From assembly GCA_949297275.1 (NCBI GenBank), contig CASFQR010000013.1, positions 1 through 38,131 on the forward strand: DNA of 38,131 nt, in the 5' to 3' direction. Positions 15,440 to 25,660 of this stretch are shown in pieces (positions within the stretch are counted from its first letter, which is position 1; each line of letters starts with the position of its first letter). The notes under the pieces were generated by a model. The model ran no database searches, was not told the DNA's origin, and worked only from the letters and a program-made list of their open reading frames with translations. Made by a program: the position numbers and the translations under genes. The DNA comes from an uncultured bacterium (lineage in GTDB: Bacteria; Bacillota_I; Bacilli_A; RFN20; CAG-826).

Positions 15440-17237
15440 TTTCGTCGACTCCTTCTGGATATAGATAGAGATAAAAATATTCATCATATGCTAAAAAGAA
15501 CATATATGTTTTGGTTTCTTGGTGTTGATAGAAATAAACCGGATAATATAGATATTCCCAATCAAAAGGAGTTATATAATCCTCCATATTTAATTCTAAC
15601 CAATTTTCCCCTAATAAGGCGATAAATTCATCGACATAGCGATAAGTATCTTCTTTACCTCTAATTGTGCTATTCGAGCCTAATCTAGCCATGGTATTAC
15701 TTGTGCCAAAACTGTCAAATTTATAGCCAACTTCCGGGAAATAAAATGGTAAAATATCGTCTAGCGTTTTTCCCATTTGATCAAGCTTTAATACCTCATT
15801 ATATTTTTTAAAATAATATCCAGCGCCTTGTTCATTAGTATCCCTAGTCGCTAATAATTCTTCATAATTTGTTGGAACATAAATTTCTTCGATGCGCGCG
15901 TTTTTTAAGACATCATCTAAAGTAGTGGTCCCAACATTTGAGATTGTAACTTTACGATTGCCTTGTCTAGTTGACATATTGACAACACGATAAGTATATT
16001 GATATTCAATTTCATGGTTATCTAATAGCGATAAACGATAAGTGTTCGGAGCAAATCCTGAAATATAATTTACATAATTATAATCAAGCAATAGGTGCTC
16101 AAATTGAGTCGGTGCATCTTCAATTAAAGAATAGCTTTGCTGTGAATAAGTAAATAAATCTTCGGAGTATTGAAGATCGCTTAAAAAATAATCTAAAGTC
16201 ACCGAAGTTACTGGTAAAGTTTCTTGATTGATAATAGGTCTTCGTAAACTATCATATGAGATATTATAAGTATAAACACCTGTTTTGGCTTCATCGGTCA
16301 TATAACCATAGGCTGTGCTTCTAGCTGTGCCATTTACCTCATAATCGCGAGCGTAAATCCCCTCTTTAGTGACAAGCACTTCCGTATAATATTCATCAGG
16401 CGAAGGCGAAACAATTTCGTGGTCGATGCGCATGGTGTAATTACCTGTGCTTTTAATATAATCAAAGGCTTCGCGAATTTTTGTTGTTTGCGAATTATCT
16501 TCATAAGGATAAATATCAATATTTGCAAATTCTTCGCGATTAGCAAAATTACCATCAAAGATGACTTGCACATAAATTCTTTGGTTGGCCTCAAAGATAT
16601 AAAATGGGAAAGTGACTAAATGTAAAGATAAAGGATTATCATTATCATCAACGACAATAGTCATCTCTTTTACTTCAAAAGCGTTGCTTTGATAAAACAT
16701 TAAGATGTAGGGGATAATCGCATTACTAGTGTGATTTAAGATATTTAGTTTATAGGTGTTATCGCCTAGATAAGTAAAGTCTTCGCCACTTAGTTTTTTG
16801 AAGGGATTCATATAATATTCATCAAATAACGCGCCTTCTGCGCCTGGAACGACTTCACTTATAATTTTATTTTCATAATTTAAGTATTGTTGGACAATGC
16901 CACCAGTAGTTTCATCTTTTAAATAATGAGCGTCAATTGTCACAATTGTGCTGTCGCCATATTCGCCTTCTTGATATAGATAATATTCATCATCGTCGAT
17001 ATAAATATTGTTGGTAGGGAAATAGGTTGGAGTTGTGACATTGAAATCTTGATCTAAAAGATTCCAAGTATAATTACCTTTAAGCCCAAAACCATCTTTT
17101 AATTTATCTACCATTGTTTGAGCATTATGCTCATTTATAGGTAAAGACGAGATTGATAAAGAACTTCCACCGTGATTGACGCAACTAGCAAGCACCCCTA
17201 GCGTTATTAAAGTAATTGCAATATTTTTAATTTTCAT
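15417..17237 (-). CDS. Lipoprotein paralogue 2 (two-module surface lipoprotein)
   Basis: This 606-aa protein has a lipoprotein signal ending in the lipobox VLASC (Cys19). Module 1 (~40-240) starts NAQTMVDKLKDGFGLKGNYTW, contains YIDDDEYYLYQ and EYYMNPF, and ends FANREEFANIDIYPYE. Module 2 starts IKSTGNYTM (~265). The C-terminal part carries PFYFPEVGY. The same order and motifs recur in the gene immediately upstream, so the pair arose by tandem duplication. I recognise no characterised family; the beta-rich shape recalls LolA/LppX-like lipid-binding lipoproteins, a guess only. An AGGAGA ribosome site lies in the 11-nt gap after the upstream gene. Confidence 0.8.
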   Translation of the reverse strand: MKIKNIAITLITLGVLASCVNHGGSSLSISSLPINEHNAQTMVDKLKDGFGLKGNYTWNLLDQDFNVTTPTYFPTNNIYIDDDEYYLYQEGEYGDSTIVTIDAHYLKDETTGGIVQQYLNYENKIISEVVPGAEGALFDEYYMNPFKKLSGEDFTYLGDNTYKLNILNHTSNAIIPYILMFYQSNAFEVKEMTIVVDDNDNPLSLHLVTFPFYIFEANQRIYVQVIFDGNFANREEFANIDIYPYEDNSQTTKIREAFDYIKSTGNYTMRIDHEIVSPSPDEYYTEVLVTKEGIYARDYEVNGTARSTAYGYMTDEAKTGVYTYNISYDSLRRPIINQETLPVTSVTLDYFLSDLQYSEDLFTYSQQSYSLIEDAPTQFEHLLLDYNYVNYISGFAPNTYRLSLLDNHEIEYQYTYRVVNMSTRQGNRKVTISNVGTTTLDDVLKNARIEEIYVPTNYEELLATRDTNEQGAGYYFKKYNEVLKLDQMGKTLDDILPFYFPEVGYKFDSFGTSNTMARLGSNSTIRGKEDTYRYVDEFIALLGENWLELNMEDYITPFDWEYLYYPVYFYQHQETKTYMFFLAYDEYFYLYLYPEGVDEITLISEV

Positions 17238-17248
17238 ACTTTTATCTC

Positions 17249-18991
17249 CTAAGCATATATGTAAGGCGAATTTGCTGGATAGAAGCCAACATCCGTGTCT
17301 TCATAATAACGGACATTCGAGAAGGTTACTAACGCACCGGTTTCTTCGTGTTTATATGTTAAATCACCGTTTTGCGGTGCTTGTAAGAATTCTAAAACAT
17401 AACCGTTATTTTCTAATAATTCAATAAATTCTTCTTGGAAACGATCGATATCGGAAGCGATAACAAAATCAGCAGTATCTAACCAACAATAATTGCTCGT
17501 CCAGGTAAAATCTGCATAGCCAACTTCTGGATAATAAAATGGCACAATGGTGTCGAGATCTTGACCAAAAGTTGTGCAGAATTTATCGTAATCGCCCCCA
17601 ACACTAGTAATGACTTCTCGCCATGTGGTTGGAACTTCTTTAGCTCGATAATTGGCTTTGTTAAATGGAAAAACGCTTACATTAACATCACTAACGGTTA
17701 CTGTTACCATGCCACTAGTAGAATCATCCCATTCGGTGTTTTGGTAATTATAAGAGTAGGTCATCTCATTGTTGTTAATGGTATATTTTAAAGATGATAA
17801 ATCGATTGCTTGACTATTCTTATTATATCTAGCGTCTGGCAATAAATAGACAACATCACTCGGAGCATCTTTCTTTAAAACATATTGGTTATCAGTGTTT
17901 TTCTCAATAAACGCATAACTATAAGAAAAATCACACATGTAATAATATAAATCAATACTAGGAACAGGTAAGGTCAAGCCCATCAAATTATTAGCGTCGC
18001 TAGTATCAACTTCGACAACTCCTTCATTTTCAATTGCAATAAAAGCCGATTCTTTATTGAGCTCCTCTCTTGTTCCGCTTATTGATAAAGCCACTCCTTC
18101 ATTAGTGACAATTGCTTTATAATCGGTATAGATTTCGCTATCTTCTTTATCAGTATCGCGAATGGTGAGGGTATAATTATGGTTTTTTAATGTTTCAACA
18201 AAATTTGTGTATCCAGTGATATCATCATTAATTTCGTAAGGTACTTTGTCAATATTATCTATTTCTTCGCGATGAGTAAAATTCGCTTCATATCTAATAA
18301 TGGCATAAAAATCATAATTGACCTCAAATCGCAACCCGAACGTTTCTAAAGACATCGATACTGGATTATTATTTTCGTCTGTTGTGATAATTAATTTTTT
18401 AACTTCAAAAGGATAATCGTTAGAATAATAGAACAACATAGCTGGAATAATTGCGGTCGAAGTGACATTTTCTACATCTAGTGAATAAATATTTTCACCG
18501 ATTTTTATAAAATCATCGGCCACAAAAGTTGTAAAAGGATTGAGATAAAAATCATCATAGACATAAGTTTTACCTTGTTCATCACTTAAATCAACTAAAT
18601 TTACTTCGTTTAAATGGCTTCTTTGATAATAAGCGATATTACGCGTCTTCGGGTTTTTAAAATAATGCCAATCTTTGGTGACATAATCTGCATCTTCTCT
18701 CATTTGGTACAAATAATACTCATCTTCATCCATATAAACATTATTTATGTATGTGATTGGCTCCGTTATTTCTTCATCATCATAATTAAGAGTTTCCCAA
18801 ACGAAACTGCCTTCAAGAGCGAAAGACTGTTGTAAATTATTTACTAAATCAACAACACCATCATTATTATTTATTGATGTCGAACTATCACCTGATATGC
18901 TGTTTGACCCCTCATTATTATCAATCGTGCAGCTAGCAAGACATAATAACAAAGAAAAAACGATAAACGATAATTTAGTTATATTCTTCAT
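17249..18991 (-). CDS. Lipoprotein paralogue 1 (two-module surface lipoprotein)
   Basis: This 580-aa protein has a signal peptide with lipobox CLASC (Cys21), then an acidic Ser/Asn-rich linker. Module 1 starts VVDLVNNLQQSFALEGSFVW, has YMDEDEYYLYQ, FYLNPF and the ENVTSTAIIPAMLFYY segment, and ends THREEIDNIDKVPYE. Module 2 starts LKNHNYTLTI. The C-terminal segment has PTTWREV and PFYYPEVGY. It aligns along its whole length with the downstream lipoprotein. It is exposed on the outer face of the membrane. A GAAGGAG ribosome site precedes the ATG. It is the only complete gene here ending in TAG. Confidence 0.8.
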   Translation of the reverse strand: MKNITKLSFIVFSLLLCLASCTIDNNEGSNSISGDSSTSINNNDGVVDLVNNLQQSFALEGSFVWETLNYDDEEITEPITYINNVYMDEDEYYLYQMREDADYVTKDWHYFKNPKTRNIAYYQRSHLNEVNLVDLSDEQGKTYVYDDFYLNPFTTFVADDFIKIGENIYSLDVENVTSTAIIPAMLFYYSNDYPFEVKKLIITTDENNNPVSMSLETFGLRFEVNYDFYAIIRYEANFTHREEIDNIDKVPYEINDDITGYTNFVETLKNHNYTLTIRDTDKEDSEIYTDYKAIVTNEGVALSISGTREELNKESAFIAIENEGVVEVDTSDANNLMGLTLPVPSIDLYYYMCDFSYSYAFIEKNTDNQYVLKKDAPSDVVYLLPDARYNKNSQAIDLSSLKYTINNNEMTYSYNYQNTEWDDSTSGMVTVTVSDVNVSVFPFNKANYRAKEVPTTWREVITSVGGDYDKFCTTFGQDLDTIVPFYYPEVGYADFTWTSNYCWLDTADFVIASDIDRFQEEFIELLENNGYVLEFLQAPQNGDLTYKHEETGALVTFSNVRYYEDTDVGFYPANSPYIYA

Positions 18992-19283
18992 TTTTCTCCT
19001 TCTTTCTTATTTAAAACATAATATTAATAGCACTTTCTTAGGCCTTCTGTAAATTAATTTTTAGATATGGGAGCAATTTTTTATATAATGATAAGCGAAA
19101 TTAGACATTTGGTTAGAAATCAAACTAATATTTGTAATAAGATAACCTGAAGGTTATTTATCAATTGCTTTAATATTTAAAATCAAAAAATTGACCATCA
19201 AATAAAAAAATTCTTGCTAGCAGAGGTATTAATCGCTATATTCTATAAGTCTTGATAAAAGATAAAAAAGAAAGGAGAAAGCT
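18992..19283. promoter_or_regulatory. Divergent lipoprotein promoters with a perfect palindrome
   Basis: Plus strand: TTGCTA (19214-19219), 17 nt, TATATT (19237-19242), then an AAAGGAG ribosome site before the ATG at 19284. Minus strand: TTTACA (19053-19048), 18 nt, TATTAA (19029-19024) for the paralogue pair. Between them lies a perfect palindrome ATAACCT-ga-AGGTTAT (19142-19157), a candidate operator acting on both directions. The rest is AT-rich with no other feature seen. Confidence 0.6.
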
Positions 19284-22200
19284 ATGAAGAAAAGCTTTAT
19301 ACTTGCCGTAAGTTTTGCTTTTTTGCTTTCTAGCTGCCCTGGTCCTGCTACTAGTGATTCTACCTCTAGCGGTAGTGGTAGCGAATCCGTTGCTCCAGTT
19401 ACAACGTATGCTTTAACTGTTAATGCGGACGCCGGGGTTGATAGTATCACCATTTTAGCTGATGGTGAATCCATGGATGCAGCAAGCTTAGCGGCGCTTA
19501 ATGGCGGCACGGAATTAACCGCGCGTGTAGCCTTATTAGATCATAAAGATCTCGTCAGTGTTTCATTAGATGAAGAAGTTTTAACCGCTAATGAAGGCAC
19601 GAAAGACTATGAATTTGTTATGCCAGAAGCAAATGCAACTTTAACCGTTGTTACTTCGGATACAAATTATCCTATTACCGTCACTAATGACGATACTAAA
19701 GGAACTGTTAAACTCTTTAGCGTTAGTGGTGATAATGAAACATTAAAAGAAGACATGGATTATATCTATGGCGAAGCGATGCGCTTAGAAGTTGTCGCTA
19801 ATAGTGGTTTTGAAGTTAGTGGTGTTACTATTAATGATAGTCCTGTTACATTAGTCGATAATTCTTATTCATTTAATGCTGAATTCACCGCTTTAAACAT
19901 CGAGGTTGAATACATCACCTTAGTGCAATTTGATTTCACTTTAGCTAATGCGATGGGCGCTTTCTCAAATGCGACCGAAATTACTCTTACTATCAATAAC
20001 GAAGTTGTTTTAGACGCCACTAAAGCTATGGGTCAACAAGGTTATGATGTAAGAAATTACTCTGATGAAATTCATGATGGTTCGACCGTTGAAATTAAAA
20101 TGTATGATTCGATGGCAAAATTCAACGATCGATATCTTAGTCACTTAATTTATGTTAATGATGTTTATGTACCACTTACTTCCGAAAATTTAGTTGATTG
20201 TGATGCGGATTATCCTAGTGGTGGTGATAACGATGCTTATATCGTTCATTCCTTTGTTGTTAGTGGCAAAACTGATGTTTTTGTTACCGAACAGCCTCAA
20301 GTAAGTAACCTAGGTACAATAACAGCATATCCTACCGTTACTACCGATGATTATGTAACAGTTTATGGTTTGCAAGATGGATTAGCGTTAAGCGGCATGC
20401 TCGTTGTAACTTTGCGCACCAGCCATCCTGACTATGTCATCGATCGAGTTGCGACAACTAGTGGTTCATCACAAAGACTACAAGGTTTTAGTGATGGCGA
20501 TGGTTATGTACAAGTTAATCCTGATTGGATGACTGGGACCTTTGCTGATTTAACTGTTACTGGTGGTGTGAAAGTCTTCAGTGATATCGTTTATGAAGGT
20601 GTCGATCCTACACAATTAGTTGATGAATATGGTGAAGAATTTGTTACTCGTGCCTATGAAGGTCAATCGTTCTATTACACCTCTGTTTCAACTAATGTTG
20701 CAGGCAAATATATTCAAAATATTGAAATAACTTCAACCGCTGAAGGTTTCAGTGCTTATGTTAGCAACAATAGCTATTATGGTGGTTTTGATATCCAATT
20801 TACCATGCCTGCTGCCCCTGTGACATTCAAAGTCACTCTTGCTGATAGTCCAACAATTACAGTTAATGGTGAACATCTTGATACTTACATGCTGAAAACT
20901 TCTAGTTATTTTGGCAGTGAAGAAGTGACATCCCCATATCCTGGACAAAATGTTTACTTATTCATGCTTCCAGAAGCCGGCTATCTAATTACAAGAGTTC
21001 AAGATGATAATAATGCTGAAAATTATTGGGAAAGCAATAGTTTAGGTTCAACTTTAGATTCTAGTACTGGTTATACTTATTACTACATCAACTTTACAGT
21101 AAGTAGAGATGGCTCAAATATGTCATTTACTATTACCTGCAATCAAGCGTTTACGGCAGAATTTGCTGAAAATAGTAACATTACGGTGAGTAGTTATAGT
21201 AGCGGCGAAGGTGCTTACGCAGTTGGTGCAAATGTCACGATGAACTTCACAACTTCCGTCTTGCAAAAAGCTACAAGTGCGAGTGCGGATGGTCATCCAG
21301 AGTTAGAAGTCAGCTTAGAAAATAGATACACCAATAATTATAGTGTGTCTTTTGTCATGCCTGCTTATGATGTTTCAATTGTTGTTGAGGTCGAAGATCT
21401 TCCAAAAGTTGAAGTCGCTTTAAATGTTAGTGGCACTCAAGGTGTCGATTATACTCAATTCCAAATCATGAATAGCGGTTCTGAAATGACGACAGTTACT
21501 AACTCTAATTATGAGAGCGGTATGAAGGTTAATGTCTTAGACGGAACATCCTTCCAAGTACGCATTCAAGTCGTCAGTGGCAAAGAAGCGGTTGTTTCTT
21601 ATAAAACAAGTTCTTCCGTTGATGCAGTAACAGTTAGCCCTGATAGTGTGTCGAATGGTCAATATTATTTCAATAGCATCGCTGTTAGCGACGATATGAC
21701 AGAACTTAACATCGCTTTCCAAGATGCAACGCCTGTAACAATTACTATTAATGATAAAACTGGGAATAATGTTCAGTTATCATATTATAAAAACAATACA
21801 GCGGTTGAAGATTTGAACAGTGTTTTTGTCGGTGATTATTTTAATGTGAAAGTTACTACACCTAACCCGGATGGATTTGTCTATATGGTCAATGTAAATG
21901 ATGCCTCTGGAAACGCTGTTTCATATAATTCTTATTATGGCGGCTATGCTGTTAATGGCAATATGACTGTCACAATTACAAAAGCTGCCGCTTATACTAT
22001 TGACATCAATGTCGATCCTTCGTTTGGACAATATGATTGTTATGTGACGTTACAAGACAATAACTACACCTCTTATAACGATGGTGATACCATCTACGCT
22101 GGCACTAAACTTAGTTTTGGGGTGAGTTATTCTGGAAGTGGCACTATCGATGTAGTTGTTACTGTTGGTGGCGAAACAATTATTAATGAAACAGATATTG

Positions 22201-22301
22201 ATAGGTTATCTGCCTATGATTCTACTTACAAAAATATTTACTATGAAATAAATGGTAATGTCGTCGTAACTATTACTCCACATGTTGATGCCGAGGCTTA
22301 A
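19284..22301 (+). CDS. Large repeat lipoprotein with InlB-like beta repeats
   Basis: This 1005-aa protein has a lipoprotein signal with lipobox LLSSC (Cys18) and a Ser/Gly/Thr linker (SDSTSSGSGSES). The rest is a string of beta-strand repeats of ~70-100 aa. Several end in a motif like YEFVMPEANATLTV, IQFTMPAAPVTFKV or VSFVMPAYDVSIVV, and others are degenerate. This resembles the divergent InlB B-repeat / bacterial-repeat domains that form extended stalks on the cell surface. No catalytic domain is visible, so a structural or adhesive role is likely. It has its own promoter and a strong terminator, so it is a single-gene unit next to the lipoprotein operon. Confidence 0.8.
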   Translation: MKKSFILAVSFAFLLSSCPGPATSDSTSSGSGSESVAPVTTYALTVNADAGVDSITILADGESMDAASLAALNGGTELTARVALLDHKDLVSVSLDEEVLTANEGTKDYEFVMPEANATLTVVTSDTNYPITVTNDDTKGTVKLFSVSGDNETLKEDMDYIYGEAMRLEVVANSGFEVSGVTINDSPVTLVDNSYSFNAEFTALNIEVEYITLVQFDFTLANAMGAFSNATEITLTINNEVVLDATKAMGQQGYDVRNYSDEIHDGSTVEIKMYDSMAKFNDRYLSHLIYVNDVYVPLTSENLVDCDADYPSGGDNDAYIVHSFVVSGKTDVFVTEQPQVSNLGTITAYPTVTTDDYVTVYGLQDGLALSGMLVVTLRTSHPDYVIDRVATTSGSSQRLQGFSDGDGYVQVNPDWMTGTFADLTVTGGVKVFSDIVYEGVDPTQLVDEYGEEFVTRAYEGQSFYYTSVSTNVAGKYIQNIEITSTAEGFSAYVSNNSYYGGFDIQFTMPAAPVTFKVTLADSPTITVNGEHLDTYMLKTSSYFGSEEVTSPYPGQNVYLFMLPEAGYLITRVQDDNNAENYWESNSLGSTLDSSTGYTYYYINFTVSRDGSNMSFTITCNQAFTAEFAENSNITVSSYSSGEGAYAVGANVTMNFTTSVLQKATSASADGHPELEVSLENRYTNNYSVSFVMPAYDVSIVVEVEDLPKVEVALNVSGTQGVDYTQFQIMNSGSEMTTVTNSNYESGMKVNVLDGTSFQVRIQVVSGKEAVVSYKTSSSVDAVTVSPDSVSNGQYYFNSIAVSDDMTELNIAFQDATPVTITINDKTGNNVQLSYYKNNTAVEDLNSVFVGDYFNVKVTTPNPDGFVYMVNVNDASGNAVSYNSYYGGYAVNGNMTVTITKAAAYTIDINVDPSFGQYDCYVTLQDNNYTSYNDGDTIYAGTKLSFGVSYSGSGTIDVVVTVGGETIINETDIDRLSAYDSTYKNIYYEINGNVVVTITPHVDAEA

Positions 22302-22328
22302 AGCGCCTTAAAATCTATCGAATAATTT

Positions 22329-22359
22329 AAGAGGGAGGTGGCTTATCTCCCTCTTTTTT
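22329..22359 (+). terminator. Strong rho-independent terminator
   Basis: Perfect 9-bp arms AAGAGGGAG (22329-22337) and CTCCCTCTT (22347-22355) with a 9-nt loop, then a T-run. It ends the repeat-lipoprotein gene and separates it from the next promoter. Confidence 0.92.
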
Positions 22360-22402
22360 GTCTCAACTATTCCTATATTTGATATGCAAAATTAAAAAAA
22401 TG

Positions 22403-22438
22403 TTGATTTAATAATATTAATTATTAAAATATACGCGT
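22403..22438 (+). promoter_or_regulatory. Promoter of the five-lipoprotein operon, likely leaderless
   Basis: TTGATT (22403-22408), 16 nt, TAAAAT (22425-22430). The ATG at 22439 is 8 nt after the -10, with no Shine-Dalgarno site. The transcript would start within about 2 nt of the start codon. Confidence 0.65.
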
Positions 22439-24136
22439 ATGAAAAAGCAGTTTTATTTTTTATCTTTACCATTACTTGCCTTAACTCTTAATGCTTGTAA
22501 TGACAATATTATTTATTTAAATAGTAACGATCCGGGGACGGCAACTATTCGCATTTATAAGGACAATAATTCATCTTCTAAAAGTAGATATATTTCTCCT
22601 AAGAATGTCGAATTAGAATTTACCTATAACGATCTAAGTGGCGTTTTATCTAATAATGAAAATGTTTGTCCATCGATTGGTGATGTAAATATTTTAGTTA
22701 TTCCTGTTCATTTACCCGGGGAAAGAAGTGTGTTCAACACTCCCGAAATTAAAGAAGATATCGAAAAAGTTTTCTTCGGTGAAAACGATCCCGAGATTGG
22801 ATTTTATTCCGTAAAAGAATATTTTTATCAATCTAGTTTTGGCAAATTGAATTTTAGTGGTTTTGTCACTGATTGGTTTGATGTTAGTGAACACACGAAC
22901 GTTAAGACATTAAGCGATCTAACGATGGGTAGCAGCGGAACAATTATTACTGAAATTTTACGTAAGGGCGTCGATTGGGCTTTTTCGACTTATAATTTGT
23001 CTAAAAATGATTATGATCAAAATAAAGACGGAAGCATCGATGCGGTTTGGATGATTTATGATCATCACAATTTTTTTACTCAAGATCAACTCGATTATCG
23101 CGATGGAATTATGACCGCTGAAGAAGATTTAAATTCTTCTTTTTGGAATTATACTTCTTGGGATTATTCAACTTTGCCTTCGCTAGAAAATCCGACAACT
23201 TCCGCTTTCTCTTGGGCTAGTTTTGACCAAATGTATTTAAGCTATGCTTCTTATGATCAAGATGATATCCCCTTATTAGATAATCTAAATTCAATCCCAC
23301 TAGATTCCCATACTTTTATTCACGAAACTGGACATTTATTGGGTTTAGAGGATTTCTATGCCGATAATAATTTTCGCCCAGCTGGATCTTCGACAATGAT
23401 GGATCAAAATGTTGGTGATTTAGATTCTTATAGTAAAATGCTTTTAGGCTGGATTAAACCTTATGTCGTTTATGGCACGAGCGAAATATTGTTAGAAGAA
23501 GTGACAAAAAACGACTATTCAGTCATTGTTATTCCCGCTAATTATGAAGAAATATCAGCGATGATTGAAAATCTTCATCGCGGTGATGATTTAGAAAATT
23601 TTGTTTATAAATTCAATCCTTTTAGCGAATATTTGATGATTGATTTATATTCTCCTAAAGGTTTGAATGCCTTAGATAGTGGCACTCGTTTAATTCATGG
23701 TCGCGAAGCTTGTTTATCAACTACTGGTGTTCGCATTTATCATGTCGATAGCCGTATCTTTAAATGTAATGTTGTCAACTATGACGGTGGTCAAGCCCTC
23801 AATTATGTTGATGGTTATGTTTGGGATGGGAAATCGCTCGCTAACGATGAGGCTATTTTAATGCCAATTAGTAATAATAGGATTGAATCTTCCTCTTATC
23901 AACTTCCTCAATCTTTTGATTATTTTGAACAAATTCGCTTATTAGAAGCTAGTGGGACGAATACTTTTGATCGAGGAACATATGCTTCGAATACTTCGAC
24001 TCTGTGGTTTACTTCATCACAGGATTTCGATATTTATAATTTTGGTTATCAATTTTTTAATGGCTCTTATACTTTTAATGGCGGCCAAGCGATTCCATTT
24101 AAAGTTGGAGTTGAGACTTTAAAGGAGGCTTTATAA
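22439..24136 (+). CDS. M6-like zinc metalloprotease lipoprotein A
   Basis: This 565-aa protein has a lipoprotein signal with lipobox TLNAC (Cys20). The zinc site is HETGHLLGLED from H295, matching HExxHxxGxxD of metzincin-like M6 (immune inhibitor A-type) proteases. SVKEYFYQSSFGKLNFSG (~130) and the later STMMDQNVGDLDSYSKMLLGW fit that family, the latter including the Met-turn. An EF-hand-like calcium loop DQNKDGSID lies at 193-201. It would be an active protease tethered outside the membrane. The next gene begins directly after its stop and encodes a paralogue. Confidence 0.85.
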   Translation: MKKQFYFLSLPLLALTLNACNDNIIYLNSNDPGTATIRIYKDNNSSSKSRYISPKNVELEFTYNDLSGVLSNNENVCPSIGDVNILVIPVHLPGERSVFNTPEIKEDIEKVFFGENDPEIGFYSVKEYFYQSSFGKLNFSGFVTDWFDVSEHTNVKTLSDLTMGSSGTIITEILRKGVDWAFSTYNLSKNDYDQNKDGSIDAVWMIYDHHNFFTQDQLDYRDGIMTAEEDLNSSFWNYTSWDYSTLPSLENPTTSAFSWASFDQMYLSYASYDQDDIPLLDNLNSIPLDSHTFIHETGHLLGLEDFYADNNFRPAGSSTMMDQNVGDLDSYSKMLLGWIKPYVVYGTSEILLEEVTKNDYSVIVIPANYEEISAMIENLHRGDDLENFVYKFNPFSEYLMIDLYSPKGLNALDSGTRLIHGREACLSTTGVRIYHVDSRIFKCNVVNYDGGQALNYVDGYVWDGKSLANDEAILMPISNNRIESSSYQLPQSFDYFEQIRLLEASGTNTFDRGTYASNTSTLWFTSSQDFDIYNFGYQFFNGSYTFNGGQAIPFKVGVETLKEAL

Positions 24137-25657
24137 ATGAAAAGAAATGTGTCCGCTATTTGTTTTGTGTTGATGAGCTTGTTAGTAATGACATCTTGCG
24201 ATGATAATATTGATATTTACAATAAAACAATTGATGTAAATTTTGTTTCTCATCGTAACGATGGTAAAATTTTTACACCCGAAGAAGTTGTTGTGACCGA
24301 TACTTTGCATTCTTTAGAAGATAAATCGTTTTATAATTTGCAAAGAACCCCTTCGCTTGGGAATGTTAATATTTTGGTTTTGCCTATTTTAATCCCCGAT
24401 TATCAAACGATAGATTTAGATAATGATGGCAATAGTGACAATGATTTAGTTTTATCTGACATCAATTTAGCGTTCTTTGGTCAAAACGACGATGAACGTT
24501 TATTAAATAATTCGTTAGCTACTTTTTATGAAGAATCTAGTTATGGCAAATTGCACTTAAGTGGGACGGTTGCGCCTTGGTATGATGCGAGTGAATCGGG
24601 TTATTTAAATGCGGCAGAAATTACAAGCGAAAGCACTTTGTTTATTTTAGAAGATGCTATCGATAATTATTTTGCCACTAGTGGGGACACTAAAAATAAA
24701 TATGATAGTGACCAAGATGGCTATTTTGATGCGATATGGATGATTTATAGTGCGCCTAATTACCAAAACGGTGGCCCAATGCTCGATGATATGAATTATT
24801 GGGCGTATACTTCTTGGGCTAATCAAGATGCTGCAGGTGATAGGAATAATTTAGTCGCGAATACCTTTGGTTGGGCGAGTTATGATTTTATGTATAATTC
24901 TTTTGGCTTCGATAAGGTTGATGCACATACCTATATTCATGAAATGGGACATTTTTTCGGTCTCAATGACTATTATTCTAATGATGCTTTATCTTATGCT
25001 CCTACTGGTCGCATTGATATGATGGATGGTAATGTCATTGACCATAATTCTTATAGCAAAATACTTTTAGGTTGGACAAAACCTTATCTAGTCTATGGTA
25101 GTGGATCGATCAATTTAAAGAGCATGCAAAACGAAAACGCTTGTATTGTAGTAATGAGTGATGAGGCAGAAGTTTCAGCTTCTTTTAATCCTTTTAGTGA
25201 ATATCTTTTAATTGATTATTACACCAACGAGGGATTAAATGAATTCGATTCTGTTCACGAATATGAATTATTAAAGGCTCCAACTAGCGATGGTCTTCGT
25301 TTATATCATGTCGATAAGCGTTTATATAAAGTTAATGATTCTTTGACTGGGGAACTTGTTTCTTTATATCAAGGCGAAGAAGATTTAGGCTTAGGTTTAA
25401 TTTCCCCGATTACTAATAATCGTGATTATGATATATATAATTATAGTTTTGGTTTTAGTATTGCTATGAATTTACTTGACGAAATTCGTTTAATAGAAAA
25501 TGGTGGTCTTGATACTTTTTCTTATGGTGGAGTTATGAATGAAAAAACTTTATTTAAGTCACTAGATAAATTTTCTATTGAAGATTATTCGTCTTATTTT
25601 TTAAATAATTTATTAAATAACGGCGAACATTTATCGACTGCTATCGAGGTGTTATAA
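24137..25657 (+). CDS. M6-like zinc metalloprotease lipoprotein B
   Basis: This 506-aa paralogue of the preceding protein has lipobox VMTSC (Cys21). The zinc site is HEMGHFFGLND from H268, and a calcium-type loop DSDQDGYFD is at 190-198. FYEESSYGKLHLSG and MMDGNVIDHNSYSKILLGW align with the partner, so all visible catalytic elements are kept. The ATG follows the previous TAA with no gap, and the AAAGGAGG ribosome site lies inside the previous gene's end, so translation is coupled. Retention of two intact, diverged copies suggests different substrates. Confidence 0.85.
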   Translation: MKRNVSAICFVLMSLLVMTSCDDNIDIYNKTIDVNFVSHRNDGKIFTPEEVVVTDTLHSLEDKSFYNLQRTPSLGNVNILVLPILIPDYQTIDLDNDGNSDNDLVLSDINLAFFGQNDDERLLNNSLATFYEESSYGKLHLSGTVAPWYDASESGYLNAAEITSESTLFILEDAIDNYFATSGDTKNKYDSDQDGYFDAIWMIYSAPNYQNGGPMLDDMNYWAYTSWANQDAAGDRNNLVANTFGWASYDFMYNSFGFDKVDAHTYIHEMGHFFGLNDYYSNDALSYAPTGRIDMMDGNVIDHNSYSKILLGWTKPYLVYGSGSINLKSMQNENACIVVMSDEAEVSASFNPFSEYLLIDYYTNEGLNEFDSVHEYELLKAPTSDGLRLYHVDKRLYKVNDSLTGELVSLYQGEEDLGLGLISPITNNRDYDIYNYSFGFSIAMNLLDEIRLIENGGLDTFSYGGVMNEKTLFKSLDKFSIEDYSSYFLNNLLNNGEHLSTAIEVL

Positions 25658-25660
25658 GAT

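Noticed and set aside
18992-19283. Riboswitch in the long leader of the repeat lipoprotein
   Set aside because: The promoter at 19214-19242 leaves only a ~35-nt leader, too short for a known riboswitch, and no class motif is seen.
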